Source: an uncultured Flavobacteriales bacterium
GTDB taxonomy: Bacteria > Bacteroidota > Bacteroidia > Flavobacteriales_G > Salibacteraceae
Reading direction: 5' to 3'
Assembly: GCA_913057875.1 (NCBI GenBank)
Contig: CAJXPI010000007.1
Location: 1 to 33,420, forward strand
Length of the DNA: 33,420 nt
Shown here: positions 25,933-33,420 of the stretch, in pieces
Position numbering within the stretch: the first letter of the stretch is position 1
How the letters are laid out: the number at the start of each line of letters is the position of its first letter
The notes under the pieces: model-generated
Seen by the model: only the letters and a program-made list of their open reading frames with translations
What the model was told of the DNA's origin: nothing
The model's database searches: none
Program-made: the position numbers and the translations under genes

Positions 25933-26406
25933 ATGAAATACCTCCTACCAATATTAAGCTTCATAATTCTTTTAGGCTCCTGCAAAAAAGAAGCACAAAC
26001 TCAGACATGTCCAGAAATTGACGTACCGTATGAAAGCATCAAAACCTATGGAGAAATCGATAAAATGATACGCGTAGTAATCTATCATAAATCAACCATT
26101 AAGGATACAGAAGATAAAAATTTTGATGGTGTGGAAGGTCCTGAGTGTATTGGCACATTTATGAAAATAGAAGGATGGCAAGATTCTGATCCAAATATTC
26201 ATTTTTATAAAATCTCCAATGATTTACCTTCTTGGGTCATTGATAATACCAATTATGGTAACTCAGAATGGCTGGTTAACGTAAAATACCTAGGGGTTGG
26301 AATAGAATGCTATGTTGATGCCTTTTTAGTAGATCCTATGCCGGGGGGAGTAGTTTATAAAAATGAGGTAGAAATGGTAGAAATTACCCATATTGAACCT
26401 GCATAA
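25933..26406 (+). CDS. Small lipoprotein of unknown function
   Basis: 157 residues from the ATG at 25933. The N-terminus MKYLLPILSFIILLGSCKKE is a lipoprotein signal with lipobox LGSC. The rest (YGEIDKMIRVVIYHKS, ECIGTFMKIEGWQDSD, NSEWLVNVKYLGVGIECYVDAF) is a beta-rich soluble domain with three further Cys; I do not recognise the family. An upstream in-frame TTG at 25903 is excluded because it lies within the -7 promoter box and would spoil the signal peptide. The gene stands alone between its own promoter and terminator. Confidence 0.7.
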   Translation: MKYLLPILSFIILLGSCKKEAQTQTCPEIDVPYESIKTYGEIDKMIRVVIYHKSTIKDTEDKNFDGVEGPECIGTFMKIEGWQDSDPNIHFYKISNDLPSWVIDNTNYGNSEWLVNVKYLGVGIECYVDAFLVDPMPGGVVYKNEVEMVEITHIEPA

Positions 26407-26423
26407 TAGAAATTTTCTAAAGT

Positions 26424-26459
26424 AAAAGCAGCCTTGAATAAATCGAGGCTGCTTTTTTG
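26424..26459 (+). terminator. Intrinsic terminator of the lipoprotein gene
   Basis: An eleven-pair stem AAAAGCAGCCT / AGGCTGCTTTT with an 11-nt loop; the T run continues to 26458. Confidence 0.88.
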
Positions 26460-26505
26460 TTTCCCATAATTAATCTCGTTAATAAACTTTACCCACTTTT
26501 AGGTA

Positions 26506-26536
26506 TTGTCAACACTTTGTAAGTGTCACACTTTTG
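26506..26536 (+). promoter_or_regulatory. Putative promoter of the CbiX-like / NosR-like operon
   Basis: TTG (26506-26508), a 20-nt spacer and CACTTTTG (26529-26536), one mismatch from TAnnTTTG. Between the boxes lies an inverted repeat ACACTT-TGT-AAGTGT (26512-26526). The predicted start of transcription falls at the edge of the 19-bp palindrome at 26542. Confidence 0.45.
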
Positions 26537-26541
26537 TCCTT

Positions 26542-26560
26542 ATTTAAAATCAATCTAAAT
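26542..26560. promoter_or_regulatory. Second Fur/PerR-like 19-bp box, just before the CbiX-like gene
   Basis: ATTTAAAATCAATCTAAAT agrees with the act-upstream palindrome at 17 of 19 positions. It is extended symmetrically to 25 bp by flanking CTT and AAG (ten of twelve pairs match). It ends five bases before the ATG and covers the predicted transcription start, a repressor-like position. Confidence 0.6.
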
Positions 26561-26565
26561 AAGAC

Positions 26566-27468
26566 ATGAGCAAAATTATATACCTATTCGCATTTTCCCT
26601 ATTACTGATAAGCTGTGGAGAACAGGAACAAGAAACAAGTACTTCTGCCGAAGGAAAGAAAATTGGCGTACTTATCGTAAATCATGGTTCAGTAGCTGAA
26701 TCATGGAGAAACCAATTACTAGACATTGAAAAACATGTAGAGCCTGCCCTATTGGCCAATGAAAAGATTTCTGATGTAAAAACCGCTTTCATGGAATACA
26801 CCGAGCCATCTATAGCTACCCGAATGAAGGAATTTGATGAAGAAGGGTATGATGAAGTGGTAGTGGTACCGGTTTTCTTAACCGTGAGTTCTCATTATTC
26901 ACATGATATACCAGTAATTGTAGGTTTAAGTGCAGATCCTAAAATCAAGGAACAATTGAAAAAAGAAAAGATTGAAGTATACCGTTCTAAAGCCAAAGTA
27001 ACTATTGCTCCACCATTAGACTATTCTTCTATTCTAAAGAAAAACATTGAACGCAGAGTACAAGCATTAAGCGAGAATCCTGAAAACGAAGGCGTACTAT
27101 TAGTGGCCTATGGCGACCAACAATACAACCAGCAATGGGAAGAAATGGTAGAAGAAATTGGGAAATACTTAAAAATAAAAACGGGGCATAATGACATTGC
27201 GTACGCATGGTGTGGCCATCTAGTACATTACTCGCAAGAGCCTACCAAGAACGGAATTCTGAAATTACAAGAGCTCAACGACAACGTAATTGTGATTCCG
27301 GTATTGATTGCAAATGATCCGTATTTCCAAAAAGACATTATTCAAGGAGCGGTAGATGCCGTTGCTGTAGATGGAAACGTAAAATACATTCAAGACGCTA
27401 TTTTACCGGATGAGCCGCTAAATAAATGGGTAACTGATATTGCGATTAAAACCGCTGAATCACTTTAG
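26566..27468 (+). CDS. CbiX/CbiK-like tetrapyrrole chelatase as an exported lipoprotein
   Basis: 300 residues. The N-terminus MSKIIYLFAFSLLLISC is a lipoprotein signal with Cys17. Two CbiX-type halves follow. The first has IGVLIVNHGSVAESW, with His40 at the position of the metal-binding His, and VVVVPVFLTVSSHYSHDIP with further His. The second has LLVAYGDQQYNQQW, where the equivalent His is replaced by Tyr, then IPVLIANDPYFQKDI. Class II chelatases insert Co, Ni or Fe into sirohydrochlorin-type rings in the cytoplasm, so a membrane-anchored exported version is unexpected. Metal or tetrapyrrole handling outside the cytoplasm is inferred. The stop overlaps the start of the next gene by one base. 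Confidence 0.78.
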   Translation: MSKIIYLFAFSLLLISCGEQEQETSTSAEGKKIGVLIVNHGSVAESWRNQLLDIEKHVEPALLANEKISDVKTAFMEYTEPSIATRMKEFDEEGYDEVVVVPVFLTVSSHYSHDIPVIVGLSADPKIKEQLKKEKIEVYRSKAKVTIAPPLDYSSILKKNIERRVQALSENPENEGVLLVAYGDQQYNQQWEEMVEEIGKYLKIKTGHNDIAYAWCGHLVHYSQEPTKNGILKLQELNDNVIVIPVLIANDPYFQKDIIQGAVDAVAVDGNVKYIQDAILPDEPLNKWVTDIAIKTAESL

Positions 27469-28832
27469 TGAAATCCCTAAAAAATATACCATTAAAAAAA
27501 GCACTGACTACCTTGATAGTCGGTGCATTTTTTTTATTCTTTTGGATAAATGGGCCGCTTCAATTCACCGAAGTATTGGCGCATTTAGACCATATAGAAA
27601 CCCCATACTCGCAACCCAAAATTGTTGGCCAGCAAAAAGATACTAAAACCTACGGAGAAGTAGGTGAAGTAGAAACCCATGGCGAAGGTTGGCAACTCCT
27701 ACACAAAAACAACCAGAAAGAAACTGCAAATGTTGGCATGATTCAAATGGAGGAAGACCAATTGATCTTCTCAGATGAACATGCACAAACCCTTGAAAAA
27801 CATGTGGCGCTCTTACTGGATGGCAAACTAGAGGTTACTCCCAAAACCAATGAACACCTCTTGTACCTACAGGTAAAACGCAGCGGAGAGTTGTTCTACT
27901 ATTTTGAGAGTGTACCTACAATCACCCATATCAAAGGATATGCGGGTCCTATTAATATTGGCGTATTGCTCAATCAAAATGGCGAAATTGAAATGCTGCA
28001 ACATGTGAGCTCTAAAGAAACGGAGAGTTACCTACATAAAATTCAAAAAGCGGGTTACTACCATTCCTTTATTGGAATGCCCATTGAAAACACCCATGAT
28101 ATTGATGCCGTTTCGGGGGCTACCTTAACTACGGTATCCATAGCACAAACGGCTTCTGAAATTACCCAATTATTGGGCAATGATTTTTCGGAAACGTTAG
28201 ATGAAGATGTATTGATTTCTTCTTTTGAAGTGACGGCTTCCAATACCCTAACCTGGATCATTCATATCACCCTAATTGCGCTTCTGTTTACTTACGGCAT
28301 TCAAAAAAAATACAAGAAGAGCAAAAGAGATATTAGAATACTCAGTGTAGTGAGTGTACTTTACATTGGGTTCTTTATGAACAGTTCTTTTACCTATGTA
28401 AGTTTCATACATCCATTCTTAGGAACCGCTTTATCTCCGTTAATTGCTTTTTACGCTCTTTTTAGCTTGCTAGGAGCTATTTGGGGACATAATATATATT
28501 GTTCATACGTTTGTCCGTTTGGACACGCTCAGCGTCTTGCTTTGCAAGCATCCAATAAAAGGTTTACGGCTAAGTTCTTTTTAAGTAACAAATGGGTGGG
28601 ACACATTAGAAATGGCTTGGCATTAATTTTAGTAGTAGGCATACTTTTAGGAATAAGATCATGGGGGAATTTTGAAGTATTCCCAGACCTTTTTGGAATG
28701 GAGTTTAACTCGCTATGGTTTGGTATCTCCATTCTTATTATTCTAGTAAACTTACGCTACCCTTTTATTTGGTGTCGAATTGCTTGTCCTACGGGTGCTG
28801 TACTGGATGGGATTAGTAAGGGGTGTAAATAA
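27468..28832 (+). CDS. NosR-like membrane protein with flavinylated FMN-binding domain and 4Fe-4S motifs
   Basis: 454 residues, GTG start overlapping the upstream TAG. An N-terminal helix (~10-27) is followed by an extracytoplasmic region whose FMN-binding domain ends in DAVSGATLTT; by family knowledge Thr219 would carry covalent FMN added by ApbE. About five membrane helices follow, with CSYVCPFG (Cys345, Cys349) and CRIACPTG (Cys436, Cys440), the CxxxCP pairs of the NosR/NapH polyferredoxin type. The soluble CxxCxxC ferredoxin module of full NosR is absent; the protein ends at KGCK. The likely job is moving electrons through the inner membrane to an extracytoplasmic acceptor, probably linked to the CbiX-like partner. 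Confidence 0.85.
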   Translation: MKSLKNIPLKKALTTLIVGAFFLFFWINGPLQFTEVLAHLDHIETPYSQPKIVGQQKDTKTYGEVGEVETHGEGWQLLHKNNQKETANVGMIQMEEDQLIFSDEHAQTLEKHVALLLDGKLEVTPKTNEHLLYLQVKRSGELFYYFESVPTITHIKGYAGPINIGVLLNQNGEIEMLQHVSSKETESYLHKIQKAGYYHSFIGMPIENTHDIDAVSGATLTTVSIAQTASEITQLLGNDFSETLDEDVLISSFEVTASNTLTWIIHITLIALLFTYGIQKKYKKSKRDIRILSVVSVLYIGFFMNSSFTYVSFIHPFLGTALSPLIAFYALFSLLGAIWGHNIYCSYVCPFGHAQRLALQASNKRFTAKFFLSNKWVGHIRNGLALILVVGILLGIRSWGNFEVFPDLFGMEFNSLWFGISILIILVNLRYPFIWCRIACPTGAVLDGISKGCK

Positions 28833-28868
28833 TTACTTTTTAAATCAACCACTAATTTTAACTTTTCC

Positions 28869-29432
28869 TTATTTTTCAGTATTCGGCCAAAAGTCTCGCA
28901 TATCCAGGGAAACACAAACAACAGTAACATCCTCATGCTTTTTTAATTGTTCTACCCACTTTGCACTCAAATCTTTATTAAGTCTGCCAGCCCATGATGC
29001 CCAAAACACCACAGCTGTATAGGGTTTGTTATTTTCTAATACGCAAGGTGAGCCATCTAAATTCCTAAAATATGGATGAAAAGCATTCATACTATTTGTA
29101 TCTCTAAGGTAGGCATAATTTGTATCCCGAAAAACATCTATAAAATCAAAACTTGCACTACTACATGAATTTGTGTCCTCAGGTAAAACCAATTTTCCAT
29201 CTTTCGTATAAAGGAATATTTCATTGATATCCAAACCCTGAAGCATGTACTTGTGGTAACCCGTATCCGAAATAGCTAAAGAATACTCAGACTTCAATTC
29301 ATATTTTAAAATATGACGCTCCACTTTTTCCTGGGTAATAACCTTAGGTTTTGAAATGCCGTATGCCAGAAACATCACTTTAGTGCAACTGGAAAACAAA
29401 GCAATGAAGAGAAATAAAGAAAGGTTTTTCAT
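28869..29432 (-). CDS. Thioredoxin-fold lipoprotein lacking the CxxC active site
   Basis: 187 residues from the ATG at 29430-29432. MKNLSLFLFIALFSSC is a lipoprotein signal; the longer frame starting at 29480 would overlap the cyclo-ligase gene and bury the signal, so it was rejected. The C-terminal 60 residues look like a thioredoxin/TlpA fold: PYTAVVFWASWAGRLNKD, then DVTVVCVSLDM. Where active proteins have WCxxC this one has WAGRL, so thiol-disulfide chemistry through the usual pair is lost. The role could be structural or binding. It follows the cyclo-ligase gene with 31 nt between stop and start. Confidence 0.72.
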   Translation of the reverse strand: MKNLSLFLFIALFSSCTKVMFLAYGISKPKVITQEKVERHILKYELKSEYSLAISDTGYHKYMLQGLDINEIFLYTKDGKLVLPEDTNSCSSASFDFIDVFRDTNYAYLRDTNSMNAFHPYFRNLDGSPCVLENNKPYTAVVFWASWAGRLNKDLSAKWVEQLKKHEDVTVVCVSLDMRDFWPNTEK

Positions 29433-29463
29433 AAAAAGAGTTTGGGGCAAGATAATCGGATTT

Positions 29464-30039
29464 TTAATCTCCACCAACACGTACTTCAGGTTTAGGTGTC
29501 ACAATTACATCCAAATCTAAGTCATGTGCTTCTCTAGGTACCGCATCTACTTTCTGAAAATCATAAAACACACCCACTTTTAATGCTTCCGGATGCTGGC
29601 AAAGAAAATCATCATAGTATCCACCGCCATATCCTAATCGGTAATTGCTTTTATCAAATGCTAAACCAGGAACTATAATAAGATCGTACGTTCCGGTATA
29701 TACATTTTCAGCCTGAGGATGTTGCGTTTTCATGGGGCCATCTTCCAACTCATTTAATGAAACCAGGATTCTATTTTCAAGCTTCCGGTTCGGTAGCGTT
29801 TTAGGGCACACCACAGTAATACTTTTATGAAGTAAGATTTCGATCACCGGTAAAAGGTCTATCTCACTGTCCATGGGTAAATAAGTGTGCACAGCCAGAC
29901 TTTTTCTTTCGAGGATGATGTTCATTAATTTTTCACAAATCAATCCATCCAGTAACATCTTATTGGTAGGATCTAACGCATTGCGCTTAAATCGCATTTG
30001 CTTTCTAAGATTGCTTTTGTTTATCTGAACTTCTTCCAT
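29464..30039 (-). CDS. 5-formyltetrahydrofolate cyclo-ligase
   Basis: 191 residues. The family converts 5-formyl-THF plus ATP to 5,10-methenyl-THF, recycling stored folate in one-carbon metabolism in the cytoplasm. The N-terminal KSNLRKQMRFKRNAL contains the Arg/Lys residues that bind ATP phosphates; VHTYLPMDSEIDLLPVI is the conserved second strand region; LIIVPGLAFDKSNYRLGYG with GGGYYDDFL is the signature loop for Mg-ATP and folate. All motifs look intact and the length is normal. It lies 19 nt downstream of the propeller-like lipoprotein gene. Confidence 0.93.
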   Translation of the reverse strand: MEEVQINKSNLRKQMRFKRNALDPTNKMLLDGLICEKLMNIILERKSLAVHTYLPMDSEIDLLPVIEILLHKSITVVCPKTLPNRKLENRILVSLNELEDGPMKTQHPQAENVYTGTYDLIIVPGLAFDKSNYRLGYGGGYYDDFLCQHPEALKVGVFYDFQKVDAVPREAHDLDLDVIVTPKPEVRVGGD

Positions 30040-30058
30040 GCGCCATTAAAAATACAAT

Positions 30059-31174
30059 CTAATCTTTAAACTGATAAAAATACTCAATGGGTTTTCTAAA
30101 CAGTCCCGAAGTAGTAGAAACGTACACATATTCATTAAATAATTTTACATCCGTAATTTCATTATTTACCACCCCATCATTAACCAGTTCAAAATTCTTC
30201 CAATTGCCTGGGTTTTCAGGATCTTTATCAAATAAATGAAGTTGGTCTCTATAAGAGAATATCATTTTGCCCTCCACTACATTTAAGCTATGAAATGAGT
30301 TTCGGGAACCCTCTTGCGTTTGCACCCAGGAACGTCCCTTATCATACGAATGGAACACACTATAATAATCAAAAGCCCAAAGGGTATCATTAACGTTAAC
30401 CATATATTGTATCGAATTATTCTGAATGTTTTTTTCAATTCCCCAATACCAAGATCCATCAGGTTCTACCACTATTAAACCATTTCCAGTATTGGCAAAA
30501 AAACGTCCAAAATGGGTGAAGACATCTTGAGGTGAAAATGTTTCGTAACCACCCCACGGATCCAAACCGCCATCGTAATAGATACGGTGAACTGTATCTA
30601 CATTTACAGCGGGGTAGCCCAAATCATCCTTTAAAGAACACAAAAAATAATCAAAATGGCAATTCGCGCACCAACGTCCCGGGTGACTTACATAGGCAGA
30701 ATAAAGAAACTGTCCAGAGGCTCCATCAATTGCCGCGATTGTACCCATATAGCCAATATTCCAAGGAGCATGAGTAGAGGAATCTGGTAATAAGGCCTCC
30801 ACTCGATAACTAATCCCATTGGCCACCAAATCCCCTTTGTTTATGTCAAATAAAGTAACCCATTTCCTATCCATTGAATATTCCAAATAATAATTAGAAG
30901 ACATGGGAGCTCTTTTATTAAACTCTCCAGACATAAAATAGCCTGGATTAATACGGGTACCACTAGAATCTACAAAAAGCAATAAACCAGGAGTTCCAAG
31001 TGCAAGTTTATCAGATAAAACCTGCATATTCATGATGTAATTATCTACACCCAAATCTATCTGTTCCCAATCACCGGTTCCCCAATCTGAATTAACCGTA
31101 ATTAATTCTTGTTCAGGCTTTTTACAGCTATGAAGAAGGAAGACAATAAACAGAAAGAAGTACTGAGGTTTCAT
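30059..31174 (-). CDS. Lipoprotein with beta-propeller (Asp-box/BNR-like) features
   Basis: 371 residues with a lipoprotein signal (MKPQYFFLFIVFLLHSCKK). The body has recurring four-strand-like segments, one with an Asp-box-type turn (HSYDKGRSWVQTQEG) and another ending in TDVKLFNEYVYVSTTSGLFR, as seen in propeller domains of secreted Bacteroidota proteins. A Cys-x-x-Cys (GRWCANCHF) occurs mid-protein; CANCH fits the CxxCH heme pattern but sits inside a propeller-like sequence, so heme binding is doubtful. A substrate cannot be named. It precedes the cyclo-ligase gene on the same strand. Confidence 0.65.
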   Translation of the reverse strand: MKPQYFFLFIVFLLHSCKKPEQELITVNSDWGTGDWEQIDLGVDNYIMNMQVLSDKLALGTPGLLLFVDSSGTRINPGYFMSGEFNKRAPMSSNYYLEYSMDRKWVTLFDINKGDLVANGISYRVEALLPDSSTHAPWNIGYMGTIAAIDGASGQFLYSAYVSHPGRWCANCHFDYFLCSLKDDLGYPAVNVDTVHRIYYDGGLDPWGGYETFSPQDVFTHFGRFFANTGNGLIVVEPDGSWYWGIEKNIQNNSIQYMVNVNDTLWAFDYYSVFHSYDKGRSWVQTQEGSRNSFHSLNVVEGKMIFSYRDQLHLFDKDPENPGNWKNFELVNDGVVNNEITDVKLFNEYVYVSTTSGLFRKPIEYFYQFKD

Positions 31175-31254
31175 TTGTTAAGGTTTTAATTAAAGGATAA
31201 AAATAGGGATTCCTTCCCAATGATAAAAACCCGAAATACCAAATACTGTTCCAC

Positions 31255-31287
31255 AAAAAAGCCCCGATAACTTACGTTACCGGGGCC
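31255..31287 (-). terminator. Intrinsic terminator of the atp operon (after atpG)
   Basis: On the minus strand GCCCCGGTAAC / GTTATCGGGGC form eleven pairs (one G-T) with a 4-nt loop, followed by six T. It sits about 30 nt after the atpG stop. Confidence 0.92.
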
Positions 31288-31315
31288 ATTTATCTATTCG
31301 GTTTGAACTATCCTA

Positions 31316-32194
31316 CTAAGCGTTCATTGCCTCTGCACCAGATACGATCTCTAGGATCTCGGTGGTAATGGCCGTTTGACGTGCTTTGTTGTAAGTTAAC
31401 TTCAAATCTTTCAATAAGTCTGATGCATTATCTGTTGCTTGGTGCATAGCCGTCATACGTGCGCCTTGCTCGCCTGCAAAAGAATCTAATACCGCTTTAA
31501 AGATTTGCGTCTTTAAAGATTTTGGTACGATAACATCTAATATATCTTCTTTGTTTGGCTCAAAGATGTAATCTACAGAAGCACTGTTATCCGTGTTTTC
31601 TGGAGCTACTACAGGTAAGAATTGCTCTTTCACCACTACTTGAGTAGCTGCATTCTTAAATGTATTATACACCAATACAATCTCATCAAATTGACCGTTT
31701 ACGTACGAATCCATAACTTGTTGCGCTACTTTTTCAACGTTTGCATATGAAAGATCATCAAAAACGTGATTTGCGTTTTCTGGAATAGAACCATCCGTAA
31801 TTGTTAATCCAGCTTTAGACATAGCGTCCGAAACCTTTTTACCAATACCCATGATGTTCACATTCTTATCGGCATATTTACCGTTGATCAATTCATTGGT
31901 TGCTTTGATAATTTGCGAGTTAAACCCACCACATAAACCACGGTTTGATGTTACTGGAATTAACAACACATTATTCACTTCGCCACGAGGACCATAAGCT
32001 CCTTCTGAAGAATCTAAACTTGACGTCAAATTTGACAACACTTCAGATAACTTTTCAGAGAAAGGTCTCATTTGAGTAACAGCATCTTGAGCTCTTTTAA
32101 GCTTAGCCGCTGATACCATTTTCATGGCAGAGGTGATTTGCATCGTTGAATTCACCGATGTAATCCTGTTTCTTACCTCTTTTAAATTTGCCAT
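31316..32194 (-). CDS. atpG: F1F0 ATP synthase gamma subunit
   Basis: 292 residues. The N-terminal helix ANLKEVRNRITSVNSTMQITSAMKMVSAAKLKRAQ and the C-terminal ASDLLKDLKLTYNKARQTAITTEILEIVSGAEAM are the two helices that form the rotating coiled-coil shaft inside the alpha3beta3 head. The central Rossmann-like part contains TSNRGLCGGFNSQI. Length is normal. It is last in the operon: atpA lies 29 nt upstream and a strong terminator follows. Confidence 0.97.
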   Translation of the reverse strand: MANLKEVRNRITSVNSTMQITSAMKMVSAAKLKRAQDAVTQMRPFSEKLSEVLSNLTSSLDSSEGAYGPRGEVNNVLLIPVTSNRGLCGGFNSQIIKATNELINGKYADKNVNIMGIGKKVSDAMSKAGLTITDGSIPENANHVFDDLSYANVEKVAQQVMDSYVNGQFDEIVLVYNTFKNAATQVVVKEQFLPVVAPENTDNSASVDYIFEPNKEDILDVIVPKSLKTQIFKAVLDSFAGEQGARMTAMHQATDNASDLLKDLKLTYNKARQTAITTEILEIVSGAEAMNA

Positions 32195-32223
32195 TATTTA
32201 CGTATTAACGTTAATGCTACTTA

Positions 32224-33420
32224 TTAGTAATTAGATGTCATGTCTGCCGCTACTTTTTCAAGAACGTCAGTTTCAGCAGCAGTATATTTACCTGCACTTA
32301 ATGCATCTAAAGTAGTTTGGTGTGCTGATCTCATAAATTCTAAGAAATCTACCTCAAACTTCTTGATTTTATTTACTGGAACGGCTTGTAATAAACCTTT
32401 AGATCCTAAGTAAATAATAGCCACTTGCTCTCCAACGTTCATTGGTGAGTTTTGCGCTTGTTTCAAGATTTCCACGTTACGTGCACCTTTATCAAGTACG
32501 GCTTTAGTAGCTGCATCCAAATCAGAACCGAATTTAGAGAATGCCTCTAGCTCACGGTAAGATGCTTGATCTAATTTCAAAGTACCTGCTACTTTCTTCA
32601 TTGATTTAACCTGTGCAGAACCCCCAACACGAGATACAGAAATACCCACGTTAATTGCTGGACGAACACCTGCTAAGAACAAGTTAGACTCTAAGAAAAT
32701 CTGACCATCCGTAATAGAAATTACGTTAGTCGGAATATATGCAGAAACGTCACCCGCTTGCGTTTCAATAATTGGAAGTGCAGTTAATGAACCACCACCT
32801 TTAACTTTGTCTTTCAACGAAGGAGGTAAATCATTCATTGTTTTAGCTACCTCATCATCAGCAATTACCTTAGCAGCACGCTCTAATAATCTTGAGTGTA
32901 GGTAAAATACATCACCTGGGTATGCCTCACGACCTGGAGGACGTCTTAATAAAAGAGATACCTCACGGTAAGCAACTGCTTGTTTAGATAAATCATCATA
33001 AACAATCAAAGCTGGACGACCCGTATCACGGAAATACTCACCAATTGCAGCACCTGCCATTGGAGCGTATACTTGCATTGGAGCTGGATCAGATGCAGCT
33101 GCAGATACGATAGTTGTATATGCCATTGCTCCTGCTTCCGTTAAAGTCTGAACGATTTGTGCAACTGTTGACGCTTTTTGACCAATAGCTACATAAATAC
33201 AATATACAGGTTCTCCTTTATCGTAAAATTCTTTTTGATTGATGATCGCATCAATAGTTACCGTACTCTTTCCTGTTTGACGGTCACCAATAACCAACTC
33301 ACGTTGACCACGACCTACAGGAATCATTGCATCAATAGATTTAATACCTGTTTGTAATGGTTCTGTAACTGGCTCACGATAAATTACTCCAGGAGCTTTA
33401 CGCTCTAGTGGCATTTGGTA
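32224..33420 (-). CDS. atpA: F1F0 ATP synthase alpha subunit, 5' end outside window
   Basis: 399 codons including the stop are visible. The frame is open through the right edge ([11 protein letters not shown]), so the ATG at 33414 is an internal Met and roughly the first quarter of a ~525-residue protein is missing. The P-loop GDRQTGKST, the conserved [14 protein letters not shown] and [17 protein letters not shown] segments and [30 protein letters not shown] are intact; the Arg-finger region ([11 protein letters not shown]) is present. It forms the F1 head with beta and binds non-catalytic ATP. Confidence 0.97.
   Translation of the reverse strand, partial: YQMPLERKAPGVIYREPVTEPLQTGIKSIDAMIPVGRGQRELVIGDRQTGKSTVTIDAIINQKEFYDKGEPVYCIYVAIGQKASTVAQIVQTLTEAGAMAYTTIVSAAASDPAPMQVYAPMAGAAIGEYFRDTGRPALIVYDDLSKQAVAYREVSLLLRRPPGREAYPGDVFYLHSRLLERAAKVIADDEVAKTMNDLPPSLKDKVKGGGSLTALPIIETQAGDVSAYIPTNVISITDGQIFLESNLFLAGVRPAINVGISVSRVGGSAQVKSMKKVAGTLKLDQASYRELEAFSKFGSDLDAATKAVLDKGARNVEILKQAQNSPMNVGEQVAIIYLGSKGLLQAVPVNKIKKFEVDFLEFMRSAHQTTLDALSAGKYTAAETDVLEKVAADMTSNY

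Noticed and set aside
29433-29480. Longer N-terminus for the thioredoxin-fold lipoprotein
   Set aside because: It overlaps the cyclo-ligase coding end and puts 16 residues ahead of a clean lipoprotein signal.
30640-30690. CANCH in the propeller-like lipoprotein as a heme-c site
   Set aside because: Single motif in a beta-propeller-like context with no cytochrome fold around it; probably coincidental.

Overview
The window is chromosomal DNA from an AT-rich member of the Bacteroidota, most likely order Flavobacteriales. The evidence is an alternative complex III (act) operon followed directly by an aa3-type oxidase, a type IX secretion (T9SS) sorting domain, Lys-rich signal peptides and LolCE/RbfA synteny. 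There are also several matches to the Bacteroidota promoter pattern (TTG, about 17-23 nt, TAnnTTTG). The first 26 bases are Nextera transposase adaptor, so the left edge is an untrimmed contig end rather than genome.

Left part (27-6340, all minus strand, accessory in character): a contig-end fragment of a YdjM-type membrane hydrolase; a ParE/RelE-like toxin with its antitoxin; a 1199-residue secreted beta-helix protein with ten ~51-residue two-Cys repeats and a T9SS sorting domain; a MORN-like secreted protein with an 11-C homopolymer in its reading direction; and a frame-disrupted chimeric paralogue that shares its 5' module with the giant gene.

Middle-left (6350-13090, minus): a LolC/E-type permease behind rbfA; a DUF6364/PIN toxin-antitoxin pair with a palindrome over its promoter; and a tightly coupled trio of PIG-L deacetylase, an overlooked 35-residue membrane microprotein (10514-10621) and an SSS-family sodium symporter.

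Centre (13570-25155, plus): the respiratory chain. actABCDEF encodes alternative complex III, which oxidises menaquinol and passes electrons through c-hemes. Two tandem hairpins separate it from coxB and coxA, the CuA and catalytic subunits of the terminal oxidase. A Fur/PerR-like 19-bp palindrome lies upstream of actA.

Right part: an outer-membrane barrel-like ORF whose signal-peptide codons coincide with a perfect intrinsic terminator; a small lipoprotein with clear promoter and terminator; and a two-gene unit (CbiX-like chelatase lipoprotein plus a NosR-like FMN-binding/4Fe-4S membrane protein) whose start region carries a second copy of the 19-bp palindrome. Then, on the minus strand, come a thioredoxin-fold lipoprotein lacking its cysteines, 5-formyl-THF cyclo-ligase, a propeller-like lipoprotein, and atpG and the 3' part of atpA.

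The most promising material for something undescribed is the operator-linked CbiX/NosR-like pair. Next are the coupled microprotein, the terminator embedded in a signal-peptide coding region and the chimeric secreted gene. All functional proposals are inferences from sequence alone; no database search was possible.
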